From NCBI RefSeq assembly GCF_002007205.1, contig NZ_LAZS01000006.1, positions 992,001 through 1,056,000 on the forward strand: a DNA stretch of 64,000 nucleotides. Reading direction: 5' to 3'. Shown here in pieces: positions 55,236 to 64,000 of this stretch (the first letter of the stretch is position 1; every line of letters begins with the position of its first letter). Position numbers and translations under genes: made by a program. The notes beneath the pieces are model-generated. The model saw only the letters and a program-made list of their open reading frames with translations, was not told the DNA's origin and ran no database searches. This DNA is from Ensifer adhaerens. GTDB lineage: Bacteria; Pseudomonadota; Alphaproteobacteria; Rhizobiales; Rhizobiaceae.

Positions 55236-55256
55236 CGGTGATTTCCTTCTTGTCCG

Positions 55257-57077
55257 CTAGTGGATTTCGACGCCGGCCGGCGCTTCGGACGTTTCGCCAT
55301 CCGGCGACTGGCCCTGGAGATTGTGGAGGCGAGCGTAGAGACCGTCCGGCCGCCGTGCAAGATCGGCATGCGTGCCTTCCTCGACGACGGAGCCATCCTT
55401 CATGACGATGATCTTGTCGGCATTGACGACGGTCGAAAGACGGTGCGCGATGACGATGACGGTGCGCCCGCTCATGGCGTGGTCGAGCGCCTTCTGCACG
55501 GCCGCTTCCGATTCGGTGTCGAGCGCGGAGGTGGCCTCGTCGAGCAGGAGGATCGGGGCGTTGCGCACGAGCGCGCGCGCGATCGACAGCCGCTGGCGCT
55601 GGCCGCCCGAAAGCGTCATGCCGTTCTCGCCAACCGGCGTATCGTAGCCCTGCGGCTGCGCCAGGATGAAATCATGGGCGTAGGCGAGGCGGGCCGCTTC
55701 CTCCACCTCGGCATCCGTCGCTTCAATGCGACCGTAGCGGATGTTGTCGCGGATCGAGCCTTCGAAGAGGTAGGGTTGCTGCGAAACATAGGCGATGCCC
55801 TTGCGCAGCGACTGCTTGGTGACGTCGGCGATGTCCTGCCCGTCGATCAGGATCTGGCCGGATGCCGGATCGTAGAAGCGCGGAATGAGGCTGATGACGG
55901 TCGACTTGCCGGCACCGGACGGACCGACGAGCGCTGTCGTCTTGCCACCCTCGGCCACGAAGTTGACGCCCTTCAGCACCTCGTCGCCATTGGCATACTT
56001 GAAGCGCACGTCGCGCAGCTCGACCGCCGCATTCGTGAAGGCCAGCTCCTTGGCGTCAGGCTTGTCGCGCTGGTGCGGCACGGTGTCGAGGATCTCATAG
56101 ACCATGCGGGCGTTGACGGCTGCACGCTCGAGCGAGACCTGAAGCCGCGCCAGGCGGCGGGCCGGATCATAGGCCATCAAGAGCGCGACGACGAAGGCGA
56201 AGAAAGCGCCGGGCGGCACGTCGGCATAGATGGCGCGGAAGGCCGAATAGGCAAGCACGGCCGAGATCGCGAGGCCGGCAAAGGTTTCGGTCATCGGGGC
56301 CGTGCGCTCGCTCAGCCGCGCAATGCGGTTTGCCCGGTTCTCGGCGCGCTCGATGATCGACTCGACCTTGCCACGGAGCTCACCCTCCATGGTGAAGGCC
56401 TTGACGATGGTAATGCCCTGAATGGTTTCCTGCATCGCGCCGAGAACGCGGCTGTTGACTTCGATCGCTTCGCGCGTGGCCGAGCGCAGGCGCCGGGACA
56501 CATAGCGCAGGCCCAAAAGCAGGGGCGGTGCTGCGACAAAGACGATGATCGACAGCAGCCAGTCCTTGGCGAACATGACGCCGACCAGGCCGATCAGCGT
56601 CAGCAGGTCGCGCGCGATCGAGGTCACGGTCAGGTTGAGCACGTCGCGGATGCCGCTGACGTTCTGGCTGATCTGGGCTGCAAGCTGGGCCGAGCGGGTT
56701 TCGTTGAAATAACCGACGCTGAGCGCCATCAGATGGGCATAGAGACGGCGCTGGTAGCGCGCGACGATGTTGTTACCGATCTTCGACAGGGCGACGGCCT
56801 GGCCGTAAGTGGCAAAGCCGCGCAATATGAAGGCGCCGAGGATCGCGCCGCAGACAACCAGAACGATGTCCGCCCGCTTGTTGGCGAAGGCTTCGTTGAT
56901 CACGGTTTCCATGATCGAGGCGGTAAAGCCGGTCGTCGCAGCGACCACGGCAAGGCAGCCGATGGCGAAAGCATAGCCGCGAATGTGGTCACGACCGTTT
57001 TCCGCAATGACCCGCTTCAGAATTCCGCTGATCGTATCGGAGTCGACCGCGTGCTGTTTTTTACTGCTGGCGCTCAA
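55257..57077 (-). CDS. MsbA-like ABC exporter (fused permease-ATPase)
   Basis: Homodimeric type exporter of about 606 residues. Six membrane helices cover about 25-330. The ATPase domain has Walker A GPSGAGKST, signature LSGGQRQR, Walker B ILLLDEATSALD and switch His in VIAHRLSTV. It may flip lipid A or another lipid, or export a small molecule. All in-frame starts near the N-terminus are TTG; 57077 is preferred because GGGAAG lies 9 bases upstream, with 57101 as alternative. It is followed closely by dapB and gpmA. Confidence 0.9.
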   Translation of the reverse strand: MSASSKKQHAVDSDTISGILKRVIAENGRDHIRGYAFAIGCLAVVAATTGFTASIMETVINEAFANKRADIVLVVCGAILGAFILRGFATYGQAVALSKIGNNIVARYQRRLYAHLMALSVGYFNETRSAQLAAQISQNVSGIRDVLNLTVTSIARDLLTLIGLVGVMFAKDWLLSIIVFVAAPPLLLGLRYVSRRLRSATREAIEVNSRVLGAMQETIQGITIVKAFTMEGELRGKVESIIERAENRANRIARLSERTAPMTETFAGLAISAVLAYSAFRAIYADVPPGAFFAFVVALLMAYDPARRLARLQVSLERAAVNARMVYEILDTVPHQRDKPDAKELAFTNAAVELRDVRFKYANGDEVLKGVNFVAEGGKTTALVGPSGAGKSTVISLIPRFYDPASGQILIDGQDIADVTKQSLRKGIAYVSQQPYLFEGSIRDNIRYGRIEATDAEVEEAARLAYAHDFILAQPQGYDTPVGENGMTLSGGQRQRLSIARALVRNAPILLLDEATSALDTESEAAVQKALDHAMSGRTVIVIAHRLSTVVNADKIIVMKDGSVVEEGTHADLARRPDGLYARLHNLQGQSPDGETSEAPAGVEIH

Positions 57078-57189
57078 AAAGCCCGTCTTCCCTGGAACCA
57101 AACTGGCGAGCCGATATACGGCCCGATCTTTCCCGGCGCTCTATAGTGGTTTGATGTCGCTTTGGCGAGTCTTTGCGCAGGAAACGGGC

Positions 57190-58209
57190 TCAGCTTCTCC
57201 AGCGGCGTCCCTCCGTTGCCACACCGAAATCCCTGGGCGTGCGGGCAAAGGCGGCCAATCCCGAGAGCGCCGCCATCGGGTGAATGACGGCGAAGGTCGG
57301 GATCGTCCGCATCAGCGCCGAGTGCGGCGCCTTGTCCTCGAAGGCCGCGCGGAAGGGCGATTTCAGGAGCGCCGGCAGAATCTTCTGCGAGATGCCGCCC
57401 GCCAGGAAAACGCCGCCGCGGGCCATGAAGATCAGCGCCATGTCGCCGGCAACCCGCCCGAGATAGGTCGAAAACAACGAGATGGTCTCGATCGCGGCGC
57501 GGTCGCTTTCGGCGAGCGCGTGCGTCGTCACTTCGGCAGGATCGGTCAGAACCGGATCCACACCATCGGCGGCGCAGACGGCGCGATAAAGGTTCATGAT
57601 GCCGCGACCGCAGAGGATCTGTTCGCCGGCCATGCGGCCTTCGATCGGCTCGAGGAACGGCCAGATCTGGAAGTCGCGCTCGCTGCGCGGGCCGATATCG
57701 ACATGGCCGCCTTCGCCCGGCACTGGAAACCAGGTGTTCTGTGCAAAGACCAGGCCACCGACGCCGAGGCCGGTTCCCGGACCGAGCACGACGCGCGAGG
57801 TCAGCGGCCGGATGCTGCCACCGCCGATCTGCACCAGGTCCTCGTCCGCAGGGGAGGCCACGGCGAGCGCCTGCGCCTCGAAGTCGTTGATGATCAGCAC
57901 GTCTTCGAGGCCGAGGCTCGAAAGCATGTCCTTCGGCCGGATCACCCAGCCGGCATTGGTCAGCGGAATTTCGTCGCCACGGATCGGACCGGCTACCGCC
58001 AGGATCGCCGAGCGCGGCTGCACCGAGGTCTTGTCGAGGATGCTCTTCTGCATCGCCTCCTCGATCGTCTCGAAATCGCCGGTCTTGATCGGCGGCAGTT
58101 GCTTCGGCTCGGCAAAGGCGTCGAGCAAGAGCGCGAAGCGGGCATTGGTGCCGCCGATGTCGCCGATCAGGATTGGAAAAGGAAAGCTGTTTTCACTGGT
58201 GCCGGACAT
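57190..58209 (-). CDS. glk: glucokinase
   Basis: ATP-dependent phosphorylation of glucose, 339 residues, of the Glk (non-ROK) family. The phosphate motif [11 protein letters not shown] is near 15. [10 protein letters not shown] carries the catalytic Asp. [14 protein letters not shown] and [12 protein letters not shown] follow. There is no ROK zinc site. The ATG at 58209 has GGATGGA before it; an ATG at 58221 is possible. mgsA lies 99 bases upstream on the same strand. Confidence 0.95.
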   Translation of the reverse strand: MSGTSENSFPFPILIGDIGGTNARFALLLDAFAEPKQLPPIKTGDFETIEEAMQKSILDKTSVQPRSAILAVAGPIRGDEIPLTNAGWVIRPKDMLSSLGLEDVLIINDFEAQALAVASPADEDLVQIGGGSIRPLTSRVVLGPGTGLGVGGLVFAQNTWFPVPGEGGHVDIGPRSERDFQIWPFLEPIEGRMAGEQILCGRGIMNLYRAVCAADGVDPVLTDPAEVTTHALAESDRAAIETISLFSTYLGRVAGDMALIFMARGGVFLAGGISQKILPALLKSPFRAAFEDKAPHSALMRTIPTFAVIHPMAALSGLAAFARTPRDFGVATEGRRWRS

Positions 58210-58308
58210 CGCAAGATCCATCCTGATCGTCATCTTGGGTTGCGGAACTGTCTATCAGACAGAACGGGAAGAGGAAAAGCGTCGGATTTCAGCGCCCTTC
58301 CCGTCCGC

Positions 58309-58692
58309 TCATGACCTGAGGTTCAGGTCGATCAACTGCTCGGCGGTCGCACGATTGAGCGCCATCGGAATGTCATAGACGATCGCCAGGCGCATCAGCG
58401 CCTTGACGTCGACATCATGCGGCATGGCGGTCAGGGGATCGACGAAGAAGATCAGCAACTGCACTTCGCCGGTAGCGATCAGCGCGCCGATCTGCTGGTC
58501 GCCACCGAGGGGTCCGCTTTTGAGCCGGGTGATATCGAGACCGGGGCAGACATCGAGGACGCGGCCGCCGGTCGTGCCGGTGGCGACGATACGCCAGTCG
58601 CTCAGAACGTCTTCGTGCGCCTTGGCAAAGGCGGCAAGATCGTCCTTCTTCTGATCATGCGCGATCAGCGCAACGCATTTCCGATCCGCCAT
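58309..58692 (-). CDS. mgsA: methylglyoxal synthase
   Basis: Converts dihydroxyacetone phosphate to methylglyoxal, a bypass that releases phosphate. It is 127 residues. Seen: [31 protein letters not shown] and [20 protein letters not shown], which together carry the catalytic Asp and His residues. GAGGCCCGGA precedes the ATG. It precedes glk on the same strand, an arrangement I recall in other rhizobia. Confidence 0.96.
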   Translation of the reverse strand: MADRKCVALIAHDQKKDDLAAFAKAHEDVLSDWRIVATGTTGGRVLDVCPGLDITRLKSGPLGGDQQIGALIATGEVQLLIFFVDPLTAMPHDVDVKALMRLAIVYDIPMALNRATAEQLIDLNLRS

Positions 58693-58796
58693 TCCGGGCC
58701 TCGCATCAATATTTAAATCGATTTGATAGCCCTATATATGAGCGCCGCGGGAATGGGAAGGCTGATGCCTCCCAGTCCCGCTCGTGCATCCCTGCC

Positions 58797-59849
58797 CTAT
58801 TGCAGCGCCGGACGCGCCATCGGCACCGGGATATCGGCCGGAGGAACGTCGCCGGAAGCGCCGATCACCTGCTCGATGCTTTCGGTTGCCGCGACTGGTG
58901 CGGCAGCCCGGTAGGCCGTGCCATAGGTGGCGGCCGCTTCCGAGGCGGGCGCCGGACCGTTCAGCACCAGTGCGCAGGCCTTCGGCAAATCGGCAAGCGT
59001 CGTCACCTTCGGCTTGACCGGCTTTGCGTCCGGCTTCTTGGTCGGCTTTGCCCATGGCTCGTCCGTGAACCACCAGGCCAGCGACTTGTCGCAGCCATCG
59101 CCTTCCGGCACCGCCGCCTGGTCCTTGCAGGTCGAAGCGCCCGCCGGGCACTTGATGCGGATGTGGAAGTGATAGTCGTGACCGTAGATCGGCCGGACCT
59201 TGCCGAGGTTGGTGCGGTCACCCCTCCAGGTATCGCAAAGCTTCTTCTTGATCGCCGGATTGACGAAGACGCGCTCCACCTGCGGATAGCTCGCCGCCAG
59301 CATGATCAACTGTGCGTGCTTCGGCGTCCAGATCGACCGATCGACCGTCAGGAACTTGTTCTTCTGCAACATCGATGTCGCGGAGATGTCTTCGCGCTCG
59401 CGGTAGGTGAGCGTGCGCTGCGGCATCGGTGTCAGCCAGATATCGGCATCGAGCCCGATCTGGTGCGAGGCGTGGCCCGACAGCATCGGGCCACCGCGCG
59501 GCTGCGAGATGTCGCCGAGCAGCAGACCGGACCAGCCGACCTTGTCGGCCGCGTCGTGGGAAAACTGCTCGATCAGCGCGATCATTTGCGGGTGACCCCA
59601 GCGACGGTTGCGCGACAGCCGCATCGCCTGCCAGGTGGGCCCGTCCGTGGGAATTGCGACCCCGCCGGCAAGGCACCCCTTCGCATAGAAGCCGTAGGAG
59701 TTTGCCGCCATTTCGGCAGGCAGAGCCTTGGCGCCGAAAAGCGCCTTGGCCGGCGTTTCATCCGCCGCGGCGTGGTCGGCGATGAGAAGGCTGGTTCCGA
59801 GCACCAGCGCAAGAAGCACCGAGCCGCAACGTCGAAGAGGAGCAATCAT
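58797..59849 (-). CDS. mepA: penicillin-insensitive murein endopeptidase
   Basis: Periplasmic zinc peptidase that cuts D-Ala-DAP cross-links in peptidoglycan. It is 350 residues with a signal peptide of about 29. Metal and catalytic motifs of the LAS family are SGHASHQIGLDADIW (about 124-138) and GHDYHFHIRIKCP (about 223-235). The C-terminal tail is Pro/Ala-rich. Several Cys in the mature part may form disulfides. It could supply muropeptides for the amino-sugar cluster elsewhere in the window (inference). Confidence 0.94.
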   Translation of the reverse strand: MIAPLRRCGSVLLALVLGTSLLIADHAAADETPAKALFGAKALPAEMAANSYGFYAKGCLAGGVAIPTDGPTWQAMRLSRNRRWGHPQMIALIEQFSHDAADKVGWSGLLLGDISQPRGGPMLSGHASHQIGLDADIWLTPMPQRTLTYREREDISATSMLQKNKFLTVDRSIWTPKHAQLIMLAASYPQVERVFVNPAIKKKLCDTWRGDRTNLGKVRPIYGHDYHFHIRIKCPAGASTCKDQAAVPEGDGCDKSLAWWFTDEPWAKPTKKPDAKPVKPKVTTLADLPKACALVLNGPAPASEAAATYGTAYRAAAPVAATESIEQVIGASGDVPPADIPVPMARPALQ

Positions 59850-60082
59850 TGAATTTCGTCCCGTTTGTCTCGCGAACAGCAGCGCTGATGTGCAGTATGC
59901 TCTGTCCGGCGAACCCCGATCCTAAGGCTCCGTCTTTGCCTCAGCCTTACGTATCCCGCGCTTGTGAATCACCGGGATGTGACTCAAAAATTTGGCCTGA
60001 TTTGCGGCGGTGCCTGTCAATTGCCCTGATTTCGCCTATGCTCTCGCAAAAGAAGTTTGAAATATAAAGGGGTAAGGGCGGG

Positions 60083-61939
60083 ATGCCAAACGTCTGCAGG
60101 ACCATGAAATCAGGCCTCGCCGCCACGCTTCTCACAGCGATCTTTATCTTTCCTGCTGCAGCCAATGCCCAAGAACAACCGGTCTGGCGTCACGGAACGT
60201 CGTCGATCGGCGAACTGAAATACAAACAAGGCTTTGCCCGCTTCGACTACGTCAATCCCGACGCTCCCAAGGGCGGCGAACTGCGTCTCTCGGAAAACGG
60301 CACCTTCGACACCTTCAATCCGATCCTTTCCAAGGGCGAAGCGGCGAGCGGCGTTACCTCGCTGGTCTTCGATACGCTGATGAAATCGGCGGAGGATGAA
60401 ATCACCACCGCCTATGGACTGCTGGCCGAGGGCGTATCCTATCCCGACGACATTTCGTCGACGACGTTCCGGCTGCGCGCAGAGGCCAAGTGGGCCGACG
60501 GCAAGCCGGTCACGCCGGAGGACGTCGTCTTCTCGTTTGAAAAGGTCAAGGAGCACAATCCGCTCCTGTCCAACTACTATCGCCACGTGGTTTCGGCGGA
60601 AAAGACGGGCGAGCGCGACGTCACCTTCCGCTTCGACGAGAAGGACAATCACGAACTGCCGAACATTCTCGGCCAGTTTCCGATCCTGCCGAAACATTGG
60701 TGGGAAGGACAGGACGCCAAAGGCAACAAGCGCGACATCAGCCGCACGACGCTGGAACCGGTCATGGGCTCAGGCCCCTACAAGATCGCGTCGTTCCAGG
60801 CCGGAGGCTCCATCCGCTTTGAACGCAGGGACGACTATTGGGGCAAGGACCTCAACGTCAACGTCGGCCAGTATAATTTCGGCGTGATCAGCTACGCCTT
60901 CTTCAGCGACAGGAATGTGCAGTTCGAGGCCTTCCGCGCCGGCAACGTCGATTTCTACCAGGACAACAGCGCCAGCCACTGGGCGACCGCCTATGACTTT
61001 CCGGCGATGAAGGATGGCCGCGTGATCCGCGAGGAGATCGAGAATCCCTTGCGCGCAACGGGCATCATGCAAGCCTTCGTGCCGAACATGCGCCGCGAGA
61101 AATTCAAGGATCAGCGCGTGCGCGAAGCGCTGAACTACGCCTTTGATTTCGAGGATCTGAACCGCAGCCTCGCCTACAATGCCTTCCAGCGCGTCGACAG
61201 CTATTTCTGGGGCACCGAGCTTGCCTCCAGGGCTTTGCCGGAAGGACGCGAGAAGGCCATTCTGGAGGAACTGAAGGACAAGGTTCCGGCCGAAGTCTTC
61301 ACCACGCCCTATACCAACCCGGTCAACGGCGACCCGCAGAAGGTGCGCGACAACCTGCGCAAGGCGCTCGCGCTGTTCAAGGAGGCGGGTTATGAACTCA
61401 AGGGCAACCGCCTGGTCAACGTCAAGACCGGCGAGCCCTTCAGTTTCGAATTGCTTTTGTCCAACCCGTCCTTTGAGCGCACGGTTACCCCCTTCATCAA
61501 CAGTGTGAAGAAGATCGGCATCGATGCCCGCATCCGCACCGTCGACGACTCGCAATACACCAACCGTGTCAGAAGTTTCGACTATGACATGATCTACGGC
61601 ATCTGGGCGCAAACGCTGGTACCCGGCAACGAGCAGATCGACTACTGGGGTTCGGGTTCGGTCAATCAGCAGGGATCGCGAAACTATGCCGGCATTGCCG
61701 ATCCGGCGATCGACGAACTCATCCGGAGGATCATCTTCGCGCCCAACCGCGAGGAACTGGTCGCAACGACGCGGGCCCTCGATCGCGTTCTTCTCGCGCA
61801 CCACTTCGTGGTTCCGCTGTTCTACTCGCGCTCGGTTCGTGTGGCATACTGGAACCAGCTCGCCCGTCCGCAGGAACTGCCCTACTACGGAATAGGCTTC
61901 CCGGATGCCTGGTGGTCGAAAAACGCACCCCCCAAATGA
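60083..61939 (+). CDS. yejA: YejA-type peptide ABC transporter substrate-binding protein
   Basis: Periplasmic binding protein of 618 residues, family 5 (oligopeptide type), with a signal peptide of about 29 (AANAQ). Family segments include GELRLSENGTFDTFNPIL, GMGSGPYKI-like VMGSGPYKIASF, and the C-terminal LPYYGIGFPDAWW typical of YejA. AAGGGCGGG lies directly before the ATG. A possible promoter is TGTCAA-N16-TATGCT about 35 bases upstream of the ATG. It heads yejA-yejB-yejE. In S. meliloti YejABEF is linked to peptide uptake and resistance to plant NCR peptides (recalled). Confidence 0.93.
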   Translation: MPNVCRTMKSGLAATLLTAIFIFPAAANAQEQPVWRHGTSSIGELKYKQGFARFDYVNPDAPKGGELRLSENGTFDTFNPILSKGEAASGVTSLVFDTLMKSAEDEITTAYGLLAEGVSYPDDISSTTFRLRAEAKWADGKPVTPEDVVFSFEKVKEHNPLLSNYYRHVVSAEKTGERDVTFRFDEKDNHELPNILGQFPILPKHWWEGQDAKGNKRDISRTTLEPVMGSGPYKIASFQAGGSIRFERRDDYWGKDLNVNVGQYNFGVISYAFFSDRNVQFEAFRAGNVDFYQDNSASHWATAYDFPAMKDGRVIREEIENPLRATGIMQAFVPNMRREKFKDQRVREALNYAFDFEDLNRSLAYNAFQRVDSYFWGTELASRALPEGREKAILEELKDKVPAEVFTTPYTNPVNGDPQKVRDNLRKALALFKEAGYELKGNRLVNVKTGEPFSFELLLSNPSFERTVTPFINSVKKIGIDARIRTVDDSQYTNRVRSFDYDMIYGIWAQTLVPGNEQIDYWGSGSVNQQGSRNYAGIADPAIDELIRRIIFAPNREELVATTRALDRVLLAHHFVVPLFYSRSVRVAYWNQLARPQELPYYGIGFPDAWWSKNAPPK

Positions 61940-62111
61940 AGTCCTTGCGCTCGGATGGCGTCTCGATTCCAAATGCAAAAAAACGAATCACTGAAACAAG
62001 CCCCGATCCGGGCCCCCGCAAGGAGACACAGGGATTGAGACACCATAGACGGCATGCCGACGCTTCGCCGGTCCGGGCCTACGCCCACACGTCGATCGAA
62101 AGGCTCGCCTG

Positions 62112-63194
62112 ATGGGTGCCTATATCCTGCGCCGCCTGCTTTTGATGATCCCGACGATCTTCGGCATCATGGCGATCTCCTTTGCCATCGTTCAGTTTGC
62201 CCCGGGCGGCCCGGTCGAGCAGGTGATCTCGGACCTCACAAATGCCGGCGGTTCCGATCGCCTGTCGGGCAGCAGCGGCGACCTGATGCAGGCCGGAGGC
62301 GACGAAGGCGGGCGCTATCGCGGCGCCCAAGGGCTTGACCCGGAATTCATCGCCAAGCTCGAAAAGCAGTTCGGCTTCGACAAGCCGCCGCTCGAACGCT
62401 TCGCCACCATGATGTGGAACTATCTCCGCTTCGATTTCGGCGAGAGCTTCTTCCGCAACACCTCGGTGATCGATCTCATCAAGGAGAAGATGCCGGTCTC
62501 GATCTCGCTCGGGCTGTGGATCCTTCTATTCTCCTACGCGATCTCCATCCCGCTCGGCATCAAGAAGGCGGTCTCCGACGGCTCGGCCTTCGATGTGTGG
62601 ACCTCCGGCATCATCGTCATCGGCTATGCCGTGCCGAGCTTCCTGTTCGGCATCCTGCTTATCGTCGTCTTTGCCGGTGGCTCGTTCTTCGACTGGTTCC
62701 CGCTGCGCGGCATCGTCTCCGACAATTTCTGGGATTTGCCCTGGTGGCAGAAGATCCTCGACTACATCTGGCACATGACGCTGCCGCTGATCACGCTCTT
62801 GCTTTCGGCCTTTGCGACGACGACGCTGCTCACCAAGAATTCCTTCATCGACGAGATCAAGAAGCAGTATGTGACGACGGCGCGGGCCAAGGGTCTCACC
62901 GACAGTCAGGTGCTCTATGGCCACGTCTTCCGCAACGCCATGCTGATCATCATCGCCGGCTTTCCCGGTGCCTTTATCTCGGCCTTCTTCACCGGCTCGC
63001 TTCTGATCGAATACATCTTCTCGCTCGATGGCCTCGGGCGCCTCGGCTATGATTCGATCGTCAAGCGCGACTATCCGATCGTCTTTGCCACCCTCTTCAT
63101 CTTCTCGCTGATGGGCCTGCTCGTCAGCCTGCTGTCGGACCTCATCTACACCTGGGTCGACCCGCGCATCGATTTCGAGCGGAGGGACGTCTGA
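62112..63194 (+). CDS. yejB: peptide ABC transporter permease YejB
   Basis: Inner-membrane permease of 360 residues with an N-terminal segment [18 protein letters not shown] typical of DppB/OppB-type subunits. A long periplasmic insertion of about residues 35-85 is rich in Gly and Asp, as in YejB. The cytoplasmic loop [21 protein letters not shown] contacts the ATPase. No strong ribosome site is seen. The gap to yejA is 172 bases. The stop overlaps the yejE start (TGATG). Confidence 0.93.
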   Translation: MGAYILRRLLLMIPTIFGIMAISFAIVQFAPGGPVEQVISDLTNAGGSDRLSGSSGDLMQAGGDEGGRYRGAQGLDPEFIAKLEKQFGFDKPPLERFATMMWNYLRFDFGESFFRNTSVIDLIKEKMPVSISLGLWILLFSYAISIPLGIKKAVSDGSAFDVWTSGIIVIGYAVPSFLFGILLIVVFAGGSFFDWFPLRGIVSDNFWDLPWWQKILDYIWHMTLPLITLLLSAFATTTLLTKNSFIDEIKKQYVTTARAKGLTDSQVLYGHVFRNAMLIIIAGFPGAFISAFFTGSLLIEYIFSLDGLGRLGYDSIVKRDYPIVFATLFIFSLMGLLVSLLSDLIYTWVDPRIDFERRDV

Positions 63195-64000
63195 TGGCAA
63201 GCGTCTCAACCTCCCCGACCGCTGCGGCGCCCCGTGGCCGGCTCACGCCGGTCAACCAGCGCCGCTGGCAGAATTTCAAGGCGAACCGGCGCGGCTACTG
63301 GTCGCTCTGGCTCTTTCTCGCGCTGTTCGGGCTCAGTCTCGTCGGCGAGCTCATCGCCAATGACCGGCCGATCGTCGCCTCCTACAAAGGCGAGCTTCTC
63401 TTCCCCGTCGTCATCGACTACCCGGAGGAAAAGTTCGGCGGCTTCCTTGCCGAGACCGACTACCGCTCCGACTTCATCCGCGACGAGATCGAGGCCAACG
63501 GCTGGATGGTCTGGCCGCCGGTGCGCTATTCCTATCAGACGGTCAATTCCAACATTCCGCATTCGGCGCCGACCAAACCCTTCTGGCTGATGGACAAGGA
63601 GGAGCGCTGCTCGGCCTATCCGGAAAAGCTCGAAGATCGAAACTGCATCGTCGGCAATCTCAACTGGCTCGGCACCGACGACCAGGCCCGCGACGTCTTT
63701 GCACGGATGATCTACGGCTTCCGCATCTCGGTGCTCTTCGGCCTGACGCTGACCATTGCCTCGGCGGTGATCGGCGTCACCGCCGGTGCCATCCAGGGCT
63801 ATTTCGGCGGCTGGACCGATCTCCTGATGCAGCGCTTCATCGAGATCTGGTCGTCGATGCCGGTGCTCTACATTCTATTGATCATCGCTGCGATCCTGCC
63901 GCCCGGCTTCTTCATCCTGCTCGGCATCATGCTCCTGTTTTCCTGGGTCGGCTTCGTCGGTGTCGTGCGCGCCGAGTTCCTGCGGGCGCGCAATTTCGAA
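63194..64000 (+). CDS. yejE: peptide ABC transporter permease YejE (3' end beyond the window)
   Basis: The reading frame from ATG 63194 stays open for 269 codons to the end of the window. It opens with a Pro/Ala tail then RRWQNFKANRRGYWSLWLFLAL. A long periplasmic part with NWLGTDDQARDVFARMIYGFRIS follows, which is the DppC/OppC-type start of the permease core, and then WSSMPVLYILLIIAA. GGAGGGACGTCTG precedes the ATG. The EAA loop and C-terminus, and the expected yejF ATPase gene, lie outside the window. Confidence 0.92.
   Translation, partial: MASVSTSPTAAAPRGRLTPVNQRRWQNFKANRRGYWSLWLFLALFGLSLVGELIANDRPIVASYKGELLFPVVIDYPEEKFGGFLAETDYRSDFIRDEIEANGWMVWPPVRYSYQTVNSNIPHSAPTKPFWLMDKEERCSAYPEKLEDRNCIVGNLNWLGTDDQARDVFARMIYGFRISVLFGLTLTIASAVIGVTAGAIQGYFGGWTDLLMQRFIEIWSSMPVLYILLIIAAILPPGFFILLGIMLLFSWVGFVGVVRAEFLRARNFE

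Noticed and set aside
55260-57146. A 628-codon plus-strand frame opposite the ABC exporter
   Set aside because: Shadow of a gene with complete ABC motifs on the other strand.

Overview
The window looks like a chromosomal segment of a Sinorhizobium/Ensifer-type alphaproteobacterium (Rhizobiaceae). The reasons are the high-GC codon use, the gene order polA - small RNA - marR, PBP1A-dnaK-dnaJ, DUF47-pit-recF-moeB, mgsA-glk and yejABE, an efflux pump resembling SmeAB of S. meliloti, and a small RNA that looks like the rhizobial alpha-r14 (NfeR1) family. This assignment rests on remembered synteny, not on a database search. There are no rRNA or tRNA genes, CRISPR arrays, prophages or insertion sequences. 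Coding density is high and almost all genes are core or housekeeping.

Layout. 0-3 kb: msrA, an orphan BMP-type nucleoside/lipoprotein-family binding protein, slyX and an EI24/CysZ-like membrane protein. 3.2-16.9 kb: a large amino-sugar and cell-wall-sugar cluster. An amidase, a ROK kinase and cutC run rightward with ATGA overlaps. nagA, a SIS-domain aminosugar deaminase/isomerase, a GntR-UTRA regulator and a BadF/BadG kinase run leftward, also overlapping. murQ, a sugar ABC transporter (binding protein, two permeases, ATPase) and a Gfo/Idh oxidoreductase run rightward. Two identical-format operators (TTGGTAT repeated at 11-bp spacing) flank the divergent promoter between the BadF kinase and murQ. 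The enzymes form a route from MurNAc/GlcNAc to fructose-6-phosphate. 17-22.2 kb: smeA-smeB-smeR RND efflux with an AcrR-type operator upstream. 22.2-31.3 kb: purU, polA, an AbcR-like small RNA, marR, an M20 dipeptidase, a YbhN-like membrane protein, a secreted hypothetical protein and an alpha-r14-like small RNA. 31.5-38 kb: a broken small gene, PBP1A behind a CtrA-type site, then dnaK (with a heat-shock-type promoter) and dnaJ. 38-43 kb: a DUF2182/DUF1326 pair, a divergent SDR/LysR pair and a serine hydrolase. 43-47.4 kb: pit and DUF47 with a PHO box, recF, moeB-like and a GNAT. 47.4-53.7 kb: glycerate-type dehydrogenase, SH3-domain protein, PfkB kinase, VOC protein divergent from a TetR regulator with an operator array, nth, DUF2244 and an AraC-Ogt fusion. 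53.7-60 kb (leftward): gpmA, dapB, an MsbA-like ABC exporter, glk, mgsA and mepA. 60-64 kb: yejA, yejB and yejE (cut by the window end).

No wholly new multi-gene system is evident. The best leads are regulatory RNAs and operators in the intergenic regions: the three-hairpin RNA with CCUCCUCCC loops at 31.15-31.27 kb, the AbcR-like RNA at 26.6-26.7 kb, the paired direct-repeat operators at 10.2-10.4 kb, a CRP-type palindrome at 29.27 kb and CtrA and PHO boxes. To these add the uncharacterised Cys/Met-rich DUF1326-DUF2182 pair and the unassigned oxidoreductase inside the amino-sugar cluster.
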